From positions 38,931,501 to 38,995,500 of the forward strand of contig NC_134150.1 in assembly GCF_033958435.1 (NCBI RefSeq): 64,000 nt of DNA, written 5' to 3'. How positions within the stretch are numbered: position 1 is the first letter of the stretch; every line of letters starts with the position of its first letter. A program made the translations under genes and the position numbers. The notes beneath the pieces are model-generated. The model ran no database searches. It had not been told where the DNA came from and was given only the letters and a program-made list of their open reading frames with translations. Shown piece after piece: positions 41,760 to 55,049 of this stretch. The DNA comes from Carettochelys insculpta (Eukaryota; Chordata; Testudines; Carettochelyidae).

Positions 41760-44700
41760 TATCACTTTGATCAGTAAGCAAAGGACTGAAGAATGAGCTG
41801 GTTTCATTGGTGAGCTGCTCATACTACTTTAATAAATCACTAGCAAAAAAATGATTCGACACAGAGAAATAAAAAGGGGGGCCCTGATTCAGCAAAGCAT
41901 GCATATCATTCTGATCATGTGTCGAAACTCCACTGGAGTCTAAGACGTCAAGAGATCAAGGGAGCAGAAAGGGGATGTAGAACGGTGCTCTTCCTTCCGT
42001 CCCCTGCCTCTACTGATTTGTGCAGAGGGAAAGTTCTGGCTTGTAAGACTGAGGCCGCATTCACCATTTCTAGATTGTCTTCTCAAAAAAACACAATCTG
42101 CAATGGAAGGGGGAAAAATCAATTCCTTTTTCAGATCAGGAAACAACAGAAAACTAATGCAAGAGGGTCAAACTTTTAGTCACTTCATACACTTGAGAAA
42201 TTCACCACAGTGAGCGGGATAGGAAATAAATGAGAAAGAAGTGAAAATCCCCCTCCCCGCCACCTTCCATAGATATCAATTGGAATAGCAGGTAATCAAT
42301 CAATTACTCCTCCCAGAGAATACTGGTTTCTTACAAAGTTATAATTATTAAGATAACCAATTGGCCAGATTTTCAAAAAATCTGTAAAGGCCTACAAAAA
42401 CTGCATATTCGGCTTTTTGCCTCCCCTACATGCACGGATACCATGACAGTATAAGCAGTTCAGATAATTTGTGCATTCAAATAGTTAACAGGGCATGTTT
42501 GCATGTACACTTTGCTATTTTAAGTAACCAAGATAACTCATACAACTACACACCTATGCCTAGATTTTCAAAAGTGATTTTTTAGGTGCCTGTTTTGAAA
42601 ATCTTATGACACTGATATGCATTCTTTTCTTGTTCTGCTCACTAAGGGAAATTTCTAAAATCACTCTTTTTATCTACAGGTTTGTAAGAGGTCAGCAAAG
42701 AAACAAAATAAAAGATACACACCCAATAAAGTCAGTGGAAGATCAAAGCACTCTACACCCACAGAATTTGTCCCATATTTTAGTGTATTGTTCATTTATT
42801 GTATGGGTATAATTAACTAACATATTTTGTCATATATGATCATTGACTGCTGAATAGAATTATACTGTAGCATTATAGAACATATAAAACTGATCAGAAG
42901 TTAGAAGGGATAATTACGTATTAGGTATCTAAGTAAGTAGGATTGAAATACAAGGTGTATTATGTTCAGGCCCACAAGATTTTAACTTAGCTATTTTAGT
43001 CATTGGAGATAAAAATACTAATATAAGTAAATGAAAAAAAGTATAATCTCATTCCCTAAGATTATGAGAAAAAAGGGACCAAGTGGTAATATTGAAAGAA
43101 AAAGAAAACAGACTATTTTTTTGCTTATAGGATACCAAGTAATTACATATTTTTCCCCTAGCCACAGGGTGCACAATGTGCACAAATGCTAATGAGGTAT
43201 AGTCATATTTACACTACAAAAGAGGGCGCCCAGAGTGGGAAAATTGAGCCCCCTATGGGAAACTCCAACAGGAACCATTGCTTCTCTGATGATCAACCCA
43301 TGAAAGACTCATGAGACCCCACCACTATTGTTAAGGATGTGAGTATATAACTATATTTGTTACCCGTGCTTAGGTGTAAACAGAATTTCTATAGGCTTGC
43401 CAAATTAGAACTTTTAACTGTAAATTTAATAATATTTGTAAACTAAATTGGACCTTGCACTTATGAATGTCTATGTGGTCACTACCATGAGTCTTTGTGT
43501 GTCCTCGATATTCTAAATCACAAGCAAGTACCAGAAGGGGCATTTGCTCTGTTAAGCTTATTCTGTTAAGTCAAATCCATGTGCTTTAAGACCAAACACA
43601 GCACAAAAATGACTTCACCTAAAATAAAAGGCTACACAGTCCTGGCAGATGATGTCCCCTATAGCAAAACTGGCTCTGTAGGGCTTGATATCTCACTTAC
43701 TTACTCATATGTCTGACACTAGCTTATTACGTGTGATCCTCTGGACTTTCCAGGACGGCCTAACGCCAGGTGCAGATTGATGTTTGAGGAATAGCGGAAT
43801 TAGTATATACTTTGGATTTTAATTGGCAATTGTACCCTTGCAACACCTCCTTTTGGGGAATTCACTTGATAGTGAGTGAGATCCTCAGGATGTTTCTTTC
43901 AGGAAATATAAGGAACAACAGTCCCTCTGTGACATTATCTTGCAAGGTTTTTGATGCCATAGAAAGAGACACCAATATCATCAATAGCCTATACTTCTTT
44001 AACAAACTCGGGAGTCTGCTTTTCTCAACCCAGTGCAGTAAGTTACATTTCCAAGAATCTTATATTTCTGGAGTGACCGACAAATTCTTGTTGTTTAAAA
44101 GAAAGTACATCTCCTATCCAAACAGGGAAAGCATCTATTGCATAATCCTTGTTTCTGTCACAAAATTCAATTTTACACCCCTTACTTAACGTCAGAGGGA
44201 TTACATGAGTGAGCAAGCAGGCTTGGCACTCTCTGAGTAAGAAAACACGAACTTGCCTTCAGTTGTGACCTGTTAAACTTAGGGGAAAACTGCACTCAGA
44301 CATGTGTTTATTGTCTTAATACATGTGGGGAAAAAAGAAGGGTCATGATTTCCCAAATTATTTTTCTTCTTTTTAATGGCATCTGGCAGTGTATATATTT
44401 CACATAGAAATATTTAAATATCTACACCTTTTATTTTTGTTGTTGTTGTTGCTCTTTGCTACATTAAATCAGAAGCCATTAATACCTGTACATCATGCTA
44501 AATATTGGTACATATTTTAAAACAGCCATATACTGAGTGGACAATTGGTATTAATTACTGGAATCAAATAAAATTAGTCTCATTTCATGATCAACAGTTA
44601 TTATCATGCGACTTATTTCATGCAAACAATACGCGTTCAGAATATATAATACATTGATTGCAAAAAAGATCAATTTACAGTACACCAAGTGATTGTAGAC

Positions 44701-47700
44701 CAAAACCTGCTATCTACTGCACTTGTCTAAATCTGAAGTTAAGTCCACTGTGAACAGAATTTAGATTTTCGGGTTGACTGATTTTTATTATGGGGGAAGA
44801 GAGGGGAAAAGTTCTTACCATAAAGGCAGAGAATTGCTGTAGCTTCTTTTCCCTTTACTGACAGTAAAATGTACAGAAATGTAAAGCAATAAAAACTTTA
44901 TTGAGGGATGTTTTTATAATGTTTACATTTCACCCAGCCTCATGTCTCTATGACGCTTTCCAGAAGATAGCATTTTAATAGGTGCTTCTTTCATTCGACT
45001 CAGATAATTACTAGGGAAAGACCAAGTTTTTAAAAGTACAGCATAATTATCTGACCTGACCCTATGATCCTTCCACATTGTAATGTTCATCCAACAATCT
45101 GTTCTTCCCCCAAAAATCTATAATGTTATATTACAGTCTGCAATGTTAAATTTAGTTTCAAATTACATAATTAAAATACAGCCTATTTTACTGATAATTA
45201 AATGCATGGGGAAAAAGTCAATGAATCTCTGTCTTCTACTTCAAGCTATTTATTTGTATTAAATTTTCAAGGAAAATATTTTAAAAACTGGCTGTAATAT
45301 TTAATGCACATTCACATTTGTTTCTTCTTTAGAGTAAAAGCTATTAAACAAGGTGCATTTTGTTTTGAGAATTTAACTGAAACAGAAATTTGAAAAAATG
45401 CATTATTGCAATTGGCCTCCTTTGATTTTTTTAAGCATTATTTAAGTGTGCCAATATTATCTTTCTTCACCGCTGTAAAGAATTATCTGCTTCTAAGCCA
45501 TAGTGGCAAAGAATATCTCCTTTTCATAAGAGAATTGTTTATTAGTCTAAGGTTCATCCTCTGATTTATCGATTCAGATTTCCATAGCAAGATGGACTGT
45601 GTTCACAGCAAACCAGTGTGCCTGTCGTATGTTCACATCTGAAGTGTTTACAATATTTTTGATTTACACCTTCCAGGTGTTCATTTGGAAAACATCACAG
45701 CATTTGGTTTACACATTTTTACCATATATTTGTAGCCATCAGCAAGCTTCCACATTTGTAACAGTGGATTTGCCAAGAAGACTGTTTTTTTACTTAGTGG
45801 CCAGAAACAGATTTTTGGCTTTTAAAATGTAAGGTAATTGATTGACTGTATTAGTAAAATTCCCCAAGTACATATTTTGGATTGGAGGAACTTACCTATG
45901 AACTTCAGGGAACCATGGGTCAGGTTACTGGTTTTGGTGTGTTTCTTTCAATTACCATATAAACCTTTGGTCTTTACCTTCAAAATGGAAGAAAGATCTT
46001 CCCAGCTTCCCAGCTCAATGTTATTTTCCAACAAATTCAACCACCGATAACAACAAAAAGTTTATATAATATATACAAGCTCCCCAGTTTTCAGGCTGTG
46101 TGTATTTTACATGTGTTAGGTGTTACGTCTTCATAGTATTCATGTAACTCTAAATCAAACATTTTACTAAACTAAGCCATAATTTAAACCCTTGTCATCT
46201 TCATGCACATTTTTAATAACCTCATTCTGTTTGATGCTTTTAAAAAATATTGTGTATATTTCACATGGAGTTTTCATTATGGTTTATATTTGCTTTTTAA
46301 TGGTCTGTGTAGCAAGCAAAGTTCATTGAGGGGTGTTTGTATAACTAATTGACCATATTACTCTTTTTACAATAAGAATGATTTTTGTATTTTTCCAGAA
46401 GCAGAAAATTTTGAGGGTTGCCATCTGTGTTATCATCAGAACATATTTGGGTAGCTTTGATTTCCTTAAAAATAAAAATCGTTTGTCCCATATTAATGTC
46501 TACAACATACAATTTGCAAATATCTGTATGGAAAAAAACTTATACTACATTTTCCAGTGTCATAGCAAAATACTGTTAAACCAATGCATTTTTTTATTTA
46601 AAAAACATATTTTAATAGACTACGGGCCCAATCCTGGAGTCCTCACTCCAGTAAATCTCCTATAGGAGCACATAGGAGTTTTGCTTTCAAAGAGGACAGA
46701 AAACTGAGAAACCTGACCTCTTATTAGGATCAGTTTGTTTATAGGGTACTTGCTCATTAAATAGATCAAATTTATTCGCATGCATGTAAAATCCCACTAG
46801 AGGGATTTTTATTTGGTCCCCCAGAATACAGCCATAGCTATAAACCTACTGGCTCAGACTGGCGTATAATAGGCATGCCAAATTAAAGGGACATGAAGCA
46901 TTTTCATCTATTCTTTTGTCATTCTCAGCATAAAAATTATGAGACTGAGACAAAACCCTTGTGTCTCATATACACTAAAATATCAGACTCCTTACATGTG
47001 AAGTTATTGACACCACACAGAATGATGAAGATACACTCCTTTTTGATGTTTGGGAAACAAACTAGAAAAAGTTGACAGAGTTATCTGAAGACTATGGACT
47101 GCCGTATCTATCATATTAAGAGTTGGCCCTCTTGGCTGTATTCACATTCCATATGTACTAATAAAGACATTACAAAGTTAAGGCTGTAACTGAATATTCT
47201 ATATTCATACATCCATTTTATACACATTATGCAAACACAGTTCATTGTGTATGCAATTCTCAGTGAACATACAGCACATTTAAAAAAAACTTCCCTGTCT
47301 GTGTCAGTTAAGCCGTCTTAAACTTGCAATTTTTTTTTTTCACTAGAATTCTGGCATAAAGGTACGGACATCTCAGCTTTGTACAGTGCAACCAAATCGA
47401 GAAGGAAACAGGTTATTTCATTTTATCCGTTATTTTGCTGATTGGAACTAATGTTAAGCAAATACATAACTCAAATTGAAAGCTGATAATGTAAAGAGAA
47501 AGGGTTTGACAGTTGCCGACGTCTGTTAAATGGGCAGGCAGATTAGCAGCCTTACTTTTTAACATATAAACATCTGAAACCCGTTTCCTGTTTTAAAAAA
47601 AAAAAATCTAGGTGGATGACCTCAGGCACACTTTTTTTTTTTTTTTTATTAACAAATGCGAATTGTACATCATGGTGGAAAAAAAAATGGACCACACTTG

Positions 47701-48440
47701 GTGGTCTTGCTACATTCTGTGTATGGGAGAGTGAGAGGGAGAAAGGGGAGGAAAAATACAAAAATAAACTTTACCTTCTCACTTTCAGGGTGGGCAATGC
47801 CATTCCCGCATTGGGGTCCTCCGCTCTGGGAAGTGTAAAGGCTGTCATTGCAGACACAATCCCAACAGTATGCACTTCAGTAGGGTCGGAGGAAAAACAT
47901 TCCCTAAATTCCTGCTAGTTAGGTCCTATCTTTGCTTCAGATTCAGATGTTGCAGGTTCACGTCGCTACTGTCAAATTGAATGGGACACGGGTAATCTAA
48001 ACCAGTGGCCGCCCAGAGTCTGATTTTGCAGTGAGGCAAAACAATGACAAATTTGCTGTTTAAAAATGTTTTCTACGCTTTCCAGATTTTTTTTAAAAAA
48101 ACCCTATAAATACACAGCAGCTGCACCATGTTGCCACAACCAGCTTTATGGATCTAGTACATTCTGCCATGATAGATTTTATAGGGCTTTGCTTAAAATT
48201 TGGTATTGGAAGTTAACATTCCAATTTTATGTCTTTACTGATAACAACAGCAGCTGACTCCTGTAATTTGTGTATTGTTCTCCCTTTATAAAGAGCATTT
48301 TCATTACATAAAATTTATTTATAGACAACACCTTATAAGGTAAGAGGGATGGTTGGAACATCATTTTAGTTATTTTATCATTTAAAAAAATGCAGCAACC
48401 CATCTGAAGATAACTTTAAGTGCTCAGCTTAAATATTTAG
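41760..48440. other. Repeat-poor AT-rich stretch, no gene recognised
   Basis: About 6.7 kb in which I recognise no CR1, PLE or MITE copy apart from old repeat-like AGATTTTCAAAA phrases at 42370-42605. Homeodomain-type TAATTA/ATTAAA strings are frequent, especially 44300-47600. The 125-codon frame at 43812-44189 has no domain and no splice context, so I do not call it. Absence of young insertions can mark conserved regulatory DNA, but conservation cannot be judged from one sequence. Confidence 0.5.
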
Positions 48441-48444
48441 ACCA

Positions 48445-48615
48445 GTAATTTACTGTGTGACCCTGGGCACATCACTTAATCTCTTAGTGACTCAGTTTCT
48501 CAGTCTGAAAGAGGAAGATAATAAGTGCTTGCTTTGAGGCTCGTTTGTGAGGTTCAGTTTCTTTCACAGTGTTTGTAAGGCCCTTTGAGATCCTAACATT
48601 AAAGACACTTGAGAA
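48445..48615 (+). mobile_element. MIR-type SINE
   Basis: CTGTGTGACCCTGGGCACAT, CACTTAATCTCTTAGTGACT, CAGTTTCTCAGTCTGAAAG and the tail AAGGCCCTTTGAGATCCT follow the MIR consensus order well. An ancient amniote SINE. Confidence 0.8.
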
Positions 48616-48892
48616 AATAAAATATTAATTGATCACTATAGAATACCTAATGAGCTATAGTACAATAAAGACAGAAAGGACGTTTCCTGTCAGCAATAGC
48701 ACAAGCAAACTTGAAAATATTTCAGCAAGCCACAGAACCAGACAGGCACATCTCAATATTCCTACAGATTGGGAACAGTTCAGTTGAGTGGAGAACAAGT
48801 GTGTACAAGGCTATATTGACTCTTCTATTGTACAGTGGTCTATATCAAAAGCTATCTTGCCTCCTCCCATTGAAGCTAATTGGAAACCCTCC

Positions 48893-48975
48893 TAGAATCA
48901 TAAAAATGAAGGGCTGGAAGGGACCTCAAGAGATCATCCAATTCAGCCCCCTTCACTGAAGCAGGAACCTTGACC
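48893..48975 (-). mobile_element. CR1 3' end fragment
   Basis: TAGAATCATAAAAATGAAGG, GGCTGGAAGGGACCTCAAG and AGAGATCATCCAATTCAGCC are the reverse complement of the CR1 terminus. Confidence 0.8.
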
Positions 48976-48979
48976 TTCC

Positions 48980-50415
48980 CTTGATGTCCAAAGGCTTTAG
49001 CTAAGCACGTACTGTAATTTGTAATGATCCTGCATACTGAACTGCATTTTTAGTGTGTGGGTTGCTTCTAGAACAAAAATTTTAAAATCGGACATCTTTG
49101 TGCACTGCAAAACTAATTTAATACAAATTTCATGATTATTTTGTGAGTGATTATACTGACATTAAGTACATTAATTCATCTTCTGTGCATTCTTGAGAGC
49201 AAATCGTTGTATTTTCTGTGTATGTGCTGTCAGCTAGGAGAGTTTAGAAAAGACCACCTCCTATCTTATCTTGTCAGTTCATACCACTGATGGAAAAAAA
49301 TATGGCTGAAAGAGTCACAGGCTAGGATAATTAGTAAAATCAAGTGACTTTGTGTTTGTTTGCTTTGCAGAATGAACTTTTCCCCCCCAGATTTTCACCA
49401 TCTTATCATAGCGCATTTGACATGACAGGTTAATGAGACAACCCCCAAGTTGGACTTTTGTAGCTAATTGTATCAGTGGGTCCCTCCTGCTCAAACTACT
49501 GAACTGTCTGGCTTCTTCTCCAGTGAAATCTGAGCTCTTTGGGGAATACAAAAGCCATGATTGCAAATGCACAGAAATACTCCTACAGTTGTAAATTTCT
49601 CTTATTGCATTCATTCTGACTTCAGTGTGACTGAGTTCTGGAACTTTTATAAGGTCTGTTTTACATGGCTGTACTGAAATGCCTCCAGTTCTACCTTTTA
49701 AAAATACAGATAATACAGAGAGAGGATCCCAACAGAGTGAATGAAAGGGAAAAGACACTGCTCTTTTCTCAAAGCTGAAGTTTACTTCATCACGAATTGC
49801 AACTTATGGGCTGTAATAAATAAATTAAATAAAAGGAGGCAAGGATACAACATTCCCTGTCACTGTGAGTTGGAGCAACCACATCATGTGCCTGAGCTTA
49901 TTAATAATATGCATCACCAAATAGAGGTGTCTCTTTTGTCTTTACATGCTACATGGAATGTTGCTATAAACAGCTTTCTTACAAAACTCAGGGCCTGTCC
50001 CATGAGTTGAATGCTTCCCACTTCCTTTATACAATTAAAATAATTGAACAATTTGGGGCTTTCGTTCTGCCCCGGTGTAAAGGCTGTTTCATAGCTACTC
50101 GCGGGTGAAATATTCACAGTGACATTTGGGCATATTTTGGATTTCAAGCCAGAATATTGCTGACATTGAGAGGTGCCAACAGACAGGCACCAGACTCATG
50201 CCTGGTTGCTAGTGTCGGGAAACATTTGCACCGGATTAAGGGGGCAGCGGCAGCTCATGCTCTCCTTACCTGCAAGCAGCAACAGCACAAGCCTTGTATG
50301 GCAGCTCTGCAGCCTAACTCCAGGCTAGGAAGTGGGATTTTTATCCCGTCTAGTACTGTTGCAGGAGCTTTTTGAATTTCACCTTTCTGAATTTCACTGT
50401 GAAAACAGTTCCCTC
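48980..50415. other. No gene recognised
   Basis: Unassigned sequence. CATGATTGCAAATGCAC near 49557 includes an octamer-like ATTTGCAAT variant, not sufficient to call a site. Confidence 0.4.
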
Positions 50416-50419
50416 TGTA

Positions 50420-50836
50420 CCGGTTGAATGTCCCTAGTCCAGCACCCTTGGGACCTGACCGGTACAAAGTGAGAGGATTTGCCAGATGAAGAGAGCTCAG
50501 AATTGCCTAGCAGCATTAGCAACACCTCCACTGCTTACCCAACTCTTAGAAGCCATTTAGGGGTAAATTAGAGCTAAGTAACAGCACAGAACACTCAGAG
50601 CCAGGACTGGTGGCTGTAAACAGAGTTGATGGGACTGCAGGAAACTTGGACACACCCCTGATAAATGGTCTTCTGGCTACTTAAATCGTGCCGGATTATG
50701 GATGTTCATATCATAGAACTGGAAGGGACCTTGAGGGGTGATTGAGTCCAGAGTCCTGCCCTCACAGCAGGACCTAGCACCATCCCTGACAGATTTTGCC
50801 AGATGAGAGGGTGCTGGACTAGAGAGGTTCAACCGG
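50420..50836. mobile_element. Tigger-like MITE with nested CR1 (TSD TA)
   Basis: Ends CCGGTTGAATGTCCCTAGTC and GACTAGAGAGGTTCAACCGG pair as a terminal inverted repeat continuing through TCCAGCACC, with TA on each side (50418-50419, 50837-50838). These are typical of a Tc1/mariner (Tigger) MITE family of sauropsids. It is interrupted by a CR1 piece at 50707-50793. No transposase. Confidence 0.88.
50707..50793 (-). mobile_element. CR1 3' end inserted in a Tigger-like MITE
   Basis: CATAGAACTGGAAGGGACCT to GCAGGACCTAGCACCATCCC is reverse CR1 3' sequence. MITE sequence resumes on both sides, so the CR1 is the younger of the two. Confidence 0.8.
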
Positions 50837-50839
50837 TAT

Positions 50840-52310
50840 TAAGGTTCTGTATCCCTCTTTTCCCTCTCCACTGCACCTTTTGCCGTGTGTTCATATTTTT
50901 CACAGGACTCTTTACTTAAGATTCTACAGAAATTCAGGACCAGGTTTTCAGTGGTACTCAGCACTCTCCACAGAGAGGCCAGAATATCAAGAGAGATCAG
51001 GTCCCATTTAGGCAGCAAAATAAATTTGTCAGATTTCTAGAAGTGCCAGCAAGCTCATAGTTGCAGCAGACAAGAGTACTCTGCTGCTCCCAGCTGAGAA
51101 CAACAAGAGCAGCTGATCACTTGAGCATTAGCAGGGACAAGGGAACCTCTGGACACTGGTTGGTGTTCATTTGCAAAACTATTAGCCCTTAATTTTCTTG
51201 CTATAGGGGGTTGACTGCCACATGCCATCTGATTATTCTACTGCATCCCTCATATAGAAGATCCAACTACGAAAGCTTAAAAAAAATCCTGCAGATTGTA
51301 CATTAGATTTATTTTGAGGCACTGATTTATTTACGTTATAGAGGCTGGCCCCACAGCTGCAAGAATAGAGACAATTAGCAGGACAGGCATGTAAAGCAGC
51401 AAAGGATATTGGAGGGAAAAAATCACAAGTTGTTACTCTCTTAAAACTGTGTCATTTCAGTCCTGTTTTGCCCATTTGTTATGCTGGAGAGGGTCTTGCA
51501 TGGAAGCATATTATAGAATCTTATTAAAGGCAATTCAGCCTTATGCATTTTTTAAACAGATTACCTCTTATCACATAGCTTCTTTTCATAAGTGCAACAG
51601 GAACACACGATGAATTTTACAAGTTAAAAGATTTTGCCAACCAAATTAATCACTGTCATAAGTCTGGGCTACTCACAAGCTAACATTACTTTCTGCAAGG
51701 AGGGACCCAAGGGTAATTTATACCATTTGGTGTAAAATCTTATCTCAACCAAGTAAATGAACAAGCGCACAATGTTAACAGTTTCTGACCATGTTGTTTT
51801 GGAATGGTGTGCACTTAATTATAGTAACAATTTAACTTTGAGATCAGCTCATACAAAATTACATATCATTCAAATCTCTTGAGCAGTATAAAGCGTGGCG
51901 AGCATTCCATCTGGGCAAGTGATAGGATCTGTTTTGAAATTAGCTCAGAACTATATTTCCACTGTTGATACAGTCTACATGTATCTTTTTGACCTACCAA
52001 AAAGAAAGACTTTCCTACCAGGTTGCTGTAAAGTCACCTGGTTCTTCCACATACATGCACTTTAAGTTGCCGTCTATACTATATATTATATATGGCCATT
52101 TAAAGCAGTCTAAATTATAGATGAGACCTGGTCAAAACTGTATGAACATAAGAGACGAGGTGGGTGAGGCACTTTTCGGGACTAACTTCCACAACAGAGA
52201 AGCATGAAAGCTTATCTATCCCACCAACAGCAATTGGGCCAGCCAAAGATTACCTCATTCAACTTCTCACTCTAACATCCTGGGTCTAACACAGCAACCC
52301 CACCACTGCA
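50840..52310. other. No gene or repeat recognised
   Basis: Unassigned AT-rich sequence with no young repeat. Confidence 0.4.
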
Positions 52311-52327
52311 CAATGTATGAATATAGT

Positions 52328-52511
52328 CTGAAGAGGAAGTGGGTTTAACCCATGAAAGGTCATGATCTAATAAGTTAGTTTCTAAGGCTATGGCTACACT
52401 ACAAAGTTATTTTGAGAAAACACCAAATATTTCAAATATAACTTAATAAGAGTTATCTCAAAATAACTTTTCTGTGTAGACCTACCCTAAGGTGCCACAG
52501 GACTGCTTATT
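52328..52511 (+). mobile_element. Short PLE end without tail, containing a MITE
   Basis: Starts exactly at the hammerhead-like CTGAAGA (52328-52334) and stops at GGACTGCTTATT, near the internal point where the foldback copies turn, so the tail is missing. An exact 15-bp TSD, ATGTATGAATATAGT, lies at 52313-52327 and 52512-52526. A 102-bp MITE interrupts it after TTTCTAA. Without the MITE the element is only about 79 bp. Confidence 0.85.
52386..52487. mobile_element. 102-bp MITE nested in PLE (TSD TAA)
   Basis: Ends GGCTATGGCTACACTACA and TGTGTAGACCTACCC; TAA at 52383-52385 and 52488-52490. PLE reads TTC-TAA-GGTGCCACAGG when it is removed. The interior pairs as a near palindrome (AAAGTTATTTTGAGA with CTCAAAATAACTTTT). 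Confidence 0.87.
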
Positions 52512-52529
52512 ATGTATGAATATAGTTAG

Positions 52530-54580
52530 CTATTCCTACAACCAAGCAGTGCAGACTTTTCACAGCTGCCCTATGTAATACCAATGCTATTTCCTTTTTT
52601 ATTATAAATAGGAATTAAACTAAAATGGATAAAGTAATAAGCACCGGCATGCTTTGTGACTGTAATCAGTGTTTTCCTGGTTTTAAAAAAAATGTTTATC
52701 TGAAAATAAAGAGGGGCTAATTTTATCTTGTGAAAGTAGATATCTGCTTATGTCCTCCAATTTCTAGAAAGATAACCAGAGCATATTATATCATCTAAAT
52801 ACTGCATCCCATGAGATCAAACGGCATAATGTATACATATGCCAAAGCGGATTGAAGCATTATTGGTGCTCACTTCCGCTGTACTAAGTATGTGTTTCAC
52901 TGATATACATAATTTGCCACTGCCATGAAAGAAATTCAAAGTCCTCTGTGCCAGTTGATTTCCATGATATCAGGAGGCTTTTAAAACAGGCATCCAAAAT
53001 AGATGTGCCCTTGTCACCCTTGTGTTTCAGTTCTCTCCAACAGGAAATGGCATGGGTTCAATTTTTTTTAATACTGGAAGCTACATGTAACTAGATAAGA
53101 ATCACATCTTCCCTGTGACTAAGAATTGACATTTGCATGTTTAAAATATAGTCAGAATGATACATGGCAAACCCCACCTGAGACTATTTTTCTTTGTCTG
53201 GAGTTCTACTTTCTAGACTCTTGAAAGGGAAGGTGGAGTTCTTGAGGTTATGACATTATTGTGTTAGGTTACGGAAATGGAAGTCGGCTTTATTCTGGTG
53301 TTCAAAGACATTGCTGCTACTGTCAGTGTATCATTTCCATGAAGATTGGCTTTGACCAGAAGCTTGTTGGACTTTGACAACAGTTTTATATGTGAGGCTT
53401 GCTCAGCAGACTTGGGGACCCAGGTTAGCTTTTGCAAACTTAAGAATGTCAAATCTACATGTTTAAAATGTCAGCAGGTTTGCCTTAGAATTAGCGTCGT
53501 CTAAAGAAAGAAAAACAGGTCTGACATTTATGGAGTGTGGTAGGACTTTGGCAGGAAGCTCGCTGAAGGAAGAGAGTTGGCTGTGGACTACAGAGCCTTT
53601 CACTTCTAGGTCACAAGTTCAAATACAGCCTAGGTCAGTAAGGACAGAAAGTCATTTCTGATGAATGACTATGTTTGTTCCCTATGAGAAAATTGCGGGT
53701 GGGTTTTGATCCTGTTCCTAATGGACATCTGGGATGAACCGGACCCCCTGCTGGCAATCTCAGGATAGAATGGTCTGTGGAGACTGAACTAAACACTTAC
53801 TCCAGACATGTTCCCTCTGGGTCAATAACTGACCTACATGTTCACATAAGCACCGTGATTCTGGCTTGTCTCCTCTATGGGCATGAAAGGGGAGGGATGG
53901 ATGGCCTTTGACCTCTTTTCACCCCACCCTGGTGCACCTGTGCCAGAAAAGCTATAAGCTATTCTAAGACATGTTCTAAGCAGACCATCATGTATTTATT
54001 CTCAATCTGTGCCCCTCCTGTGCCACCAGACATCACTTAGGCCACGAACAAGGCTTCATCTGGTTTTGCAAAACACCATTTTACCAGAGAATCTGCAGAA
54101 CATTACAATTCAAAGAGAAGTCCTCAGCGTACAGTCAAAGAGTTCAGTCTCTACAAGTAAAGACTATAGTTCCCTATCGAATAGTAAACGCAGCATATTT
54201 TGGGCCAAACTCTACTGTCAGTCCCACATGTGCAACCTCTTATCCAGCAAACTGCTTAAACACATGCTTAACTTTACCTGGGCAGGGCTTACAATAACTG
54301 ACGTTGCACAAACGGAAAAGTGCAGAATTTAGTAATTTCTTTTTGTCAAGAGGCTAATATAATCAATAGCCATGTCCAGAAGAGTCCAGGTAAATTCAGT
54401 AGGTCTGACTGTATGGAATTACAGAGACCTGTACATGTAATAAAACCAACCACTCACACAGAACAAGTAGGTGTTGTTATTATTATTAATTAAAATGAGA
54501 CAATAGTAATAATAATAATAATATAATTATTATTATTATTTTCAGTAGAACCCAAAACTTGCTATTTTTTCTACAGATAG
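52530..54580. other. No gene recognised; AAT/ATT microsatellite
   Basis: Unassigned sequence; an ATT run and an AAT run in inverted order lie at 54473-54541 and can pair with each other. Confidence 0.45.
54473..54541. repeat. ATT/AAT microsatellite, inverted
   Basis: TTATTATTATTA followed by AATAATAATAATA and again TTATTATTATT. Confidence 0.9.
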
Positions 54581-54582
54581 AC

Positions 54583-54758
54583 AGTAAGGCAGTACACTCT
54601 AGGCCAGAACACTCTCACCCGGCAACATCCATAATCAAGCATGATTTTAGTTAACGGGACAACCACTTATCATGGGCATGGCCAAGTTTCCTCTGATCCC
54701 ATAAAGTTTGTTTACAACCACCAGTCCTGGTTAGAGAAGACTAGAGAGGTTCAGCCTG
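54583..54758. mobile_element. Tigger-like MITE, same family as 50420-50836, opposite orientation
   Basis: The right end GACTAGAGAGGTTCAGCCTG is followed by TA; the interior AAGTTTCCTCTGATCCCATA and TTACAACCACCAGTCCTGG is the reverse complement of the interior of 50420-50836. The left end is decayed (CTCTAGGCCAGAACAC). Confidence 0.75.
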
Positions 54759-54847
54759 TACCTGACCGGAAATATTTGCTGTGAGAAAGACCAAAAGGGT
54801 GGGAATGGAATTTAGCAGAAGAGCCAAGTGGGTGGGCTTATGACCAA

Positions 54848-55041
54848 CAGTGTTCCCTGCAAGCTGGGTTCTTGGGCAACTGCCCATGAGAGATTCAGAG
54901 GCTAGTCACCTGATTAGCAGAGTGCTCAGCGCCACCCACAGTGGGCAGCCTGTGTTTCTACTGGTGGTGCTCATCTGCACATGCCTTGGTGCACATAAAA
55001 TTTATTCTGCCCATGGATGGAAAAAATTAGTGGGAAGACTA
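54848..55041. mobile_element. Non-autonomous hAT MITE
   Basis: Left end CAGTGTTCCCTGCAAGC, right end AATTAGTGGGAAGACTA, flanks ATGACCAA (54840-54847) and ATGACAGA (55042-55049), 6/8. The interior TTTCTACTGGTGGTGCTC and CATGCCTTGGTGCACATAA is shared with 30805-30970. No transposase. Confidence 0.78.
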
Positions 55042-55049
55042 ATGACAGA

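Noticed and set aside
43812..44189. 125-codon ORF in the repeat-poor region
   Set aside because: No recognisable family, no splice context; AT-rich composition like its surroundings.
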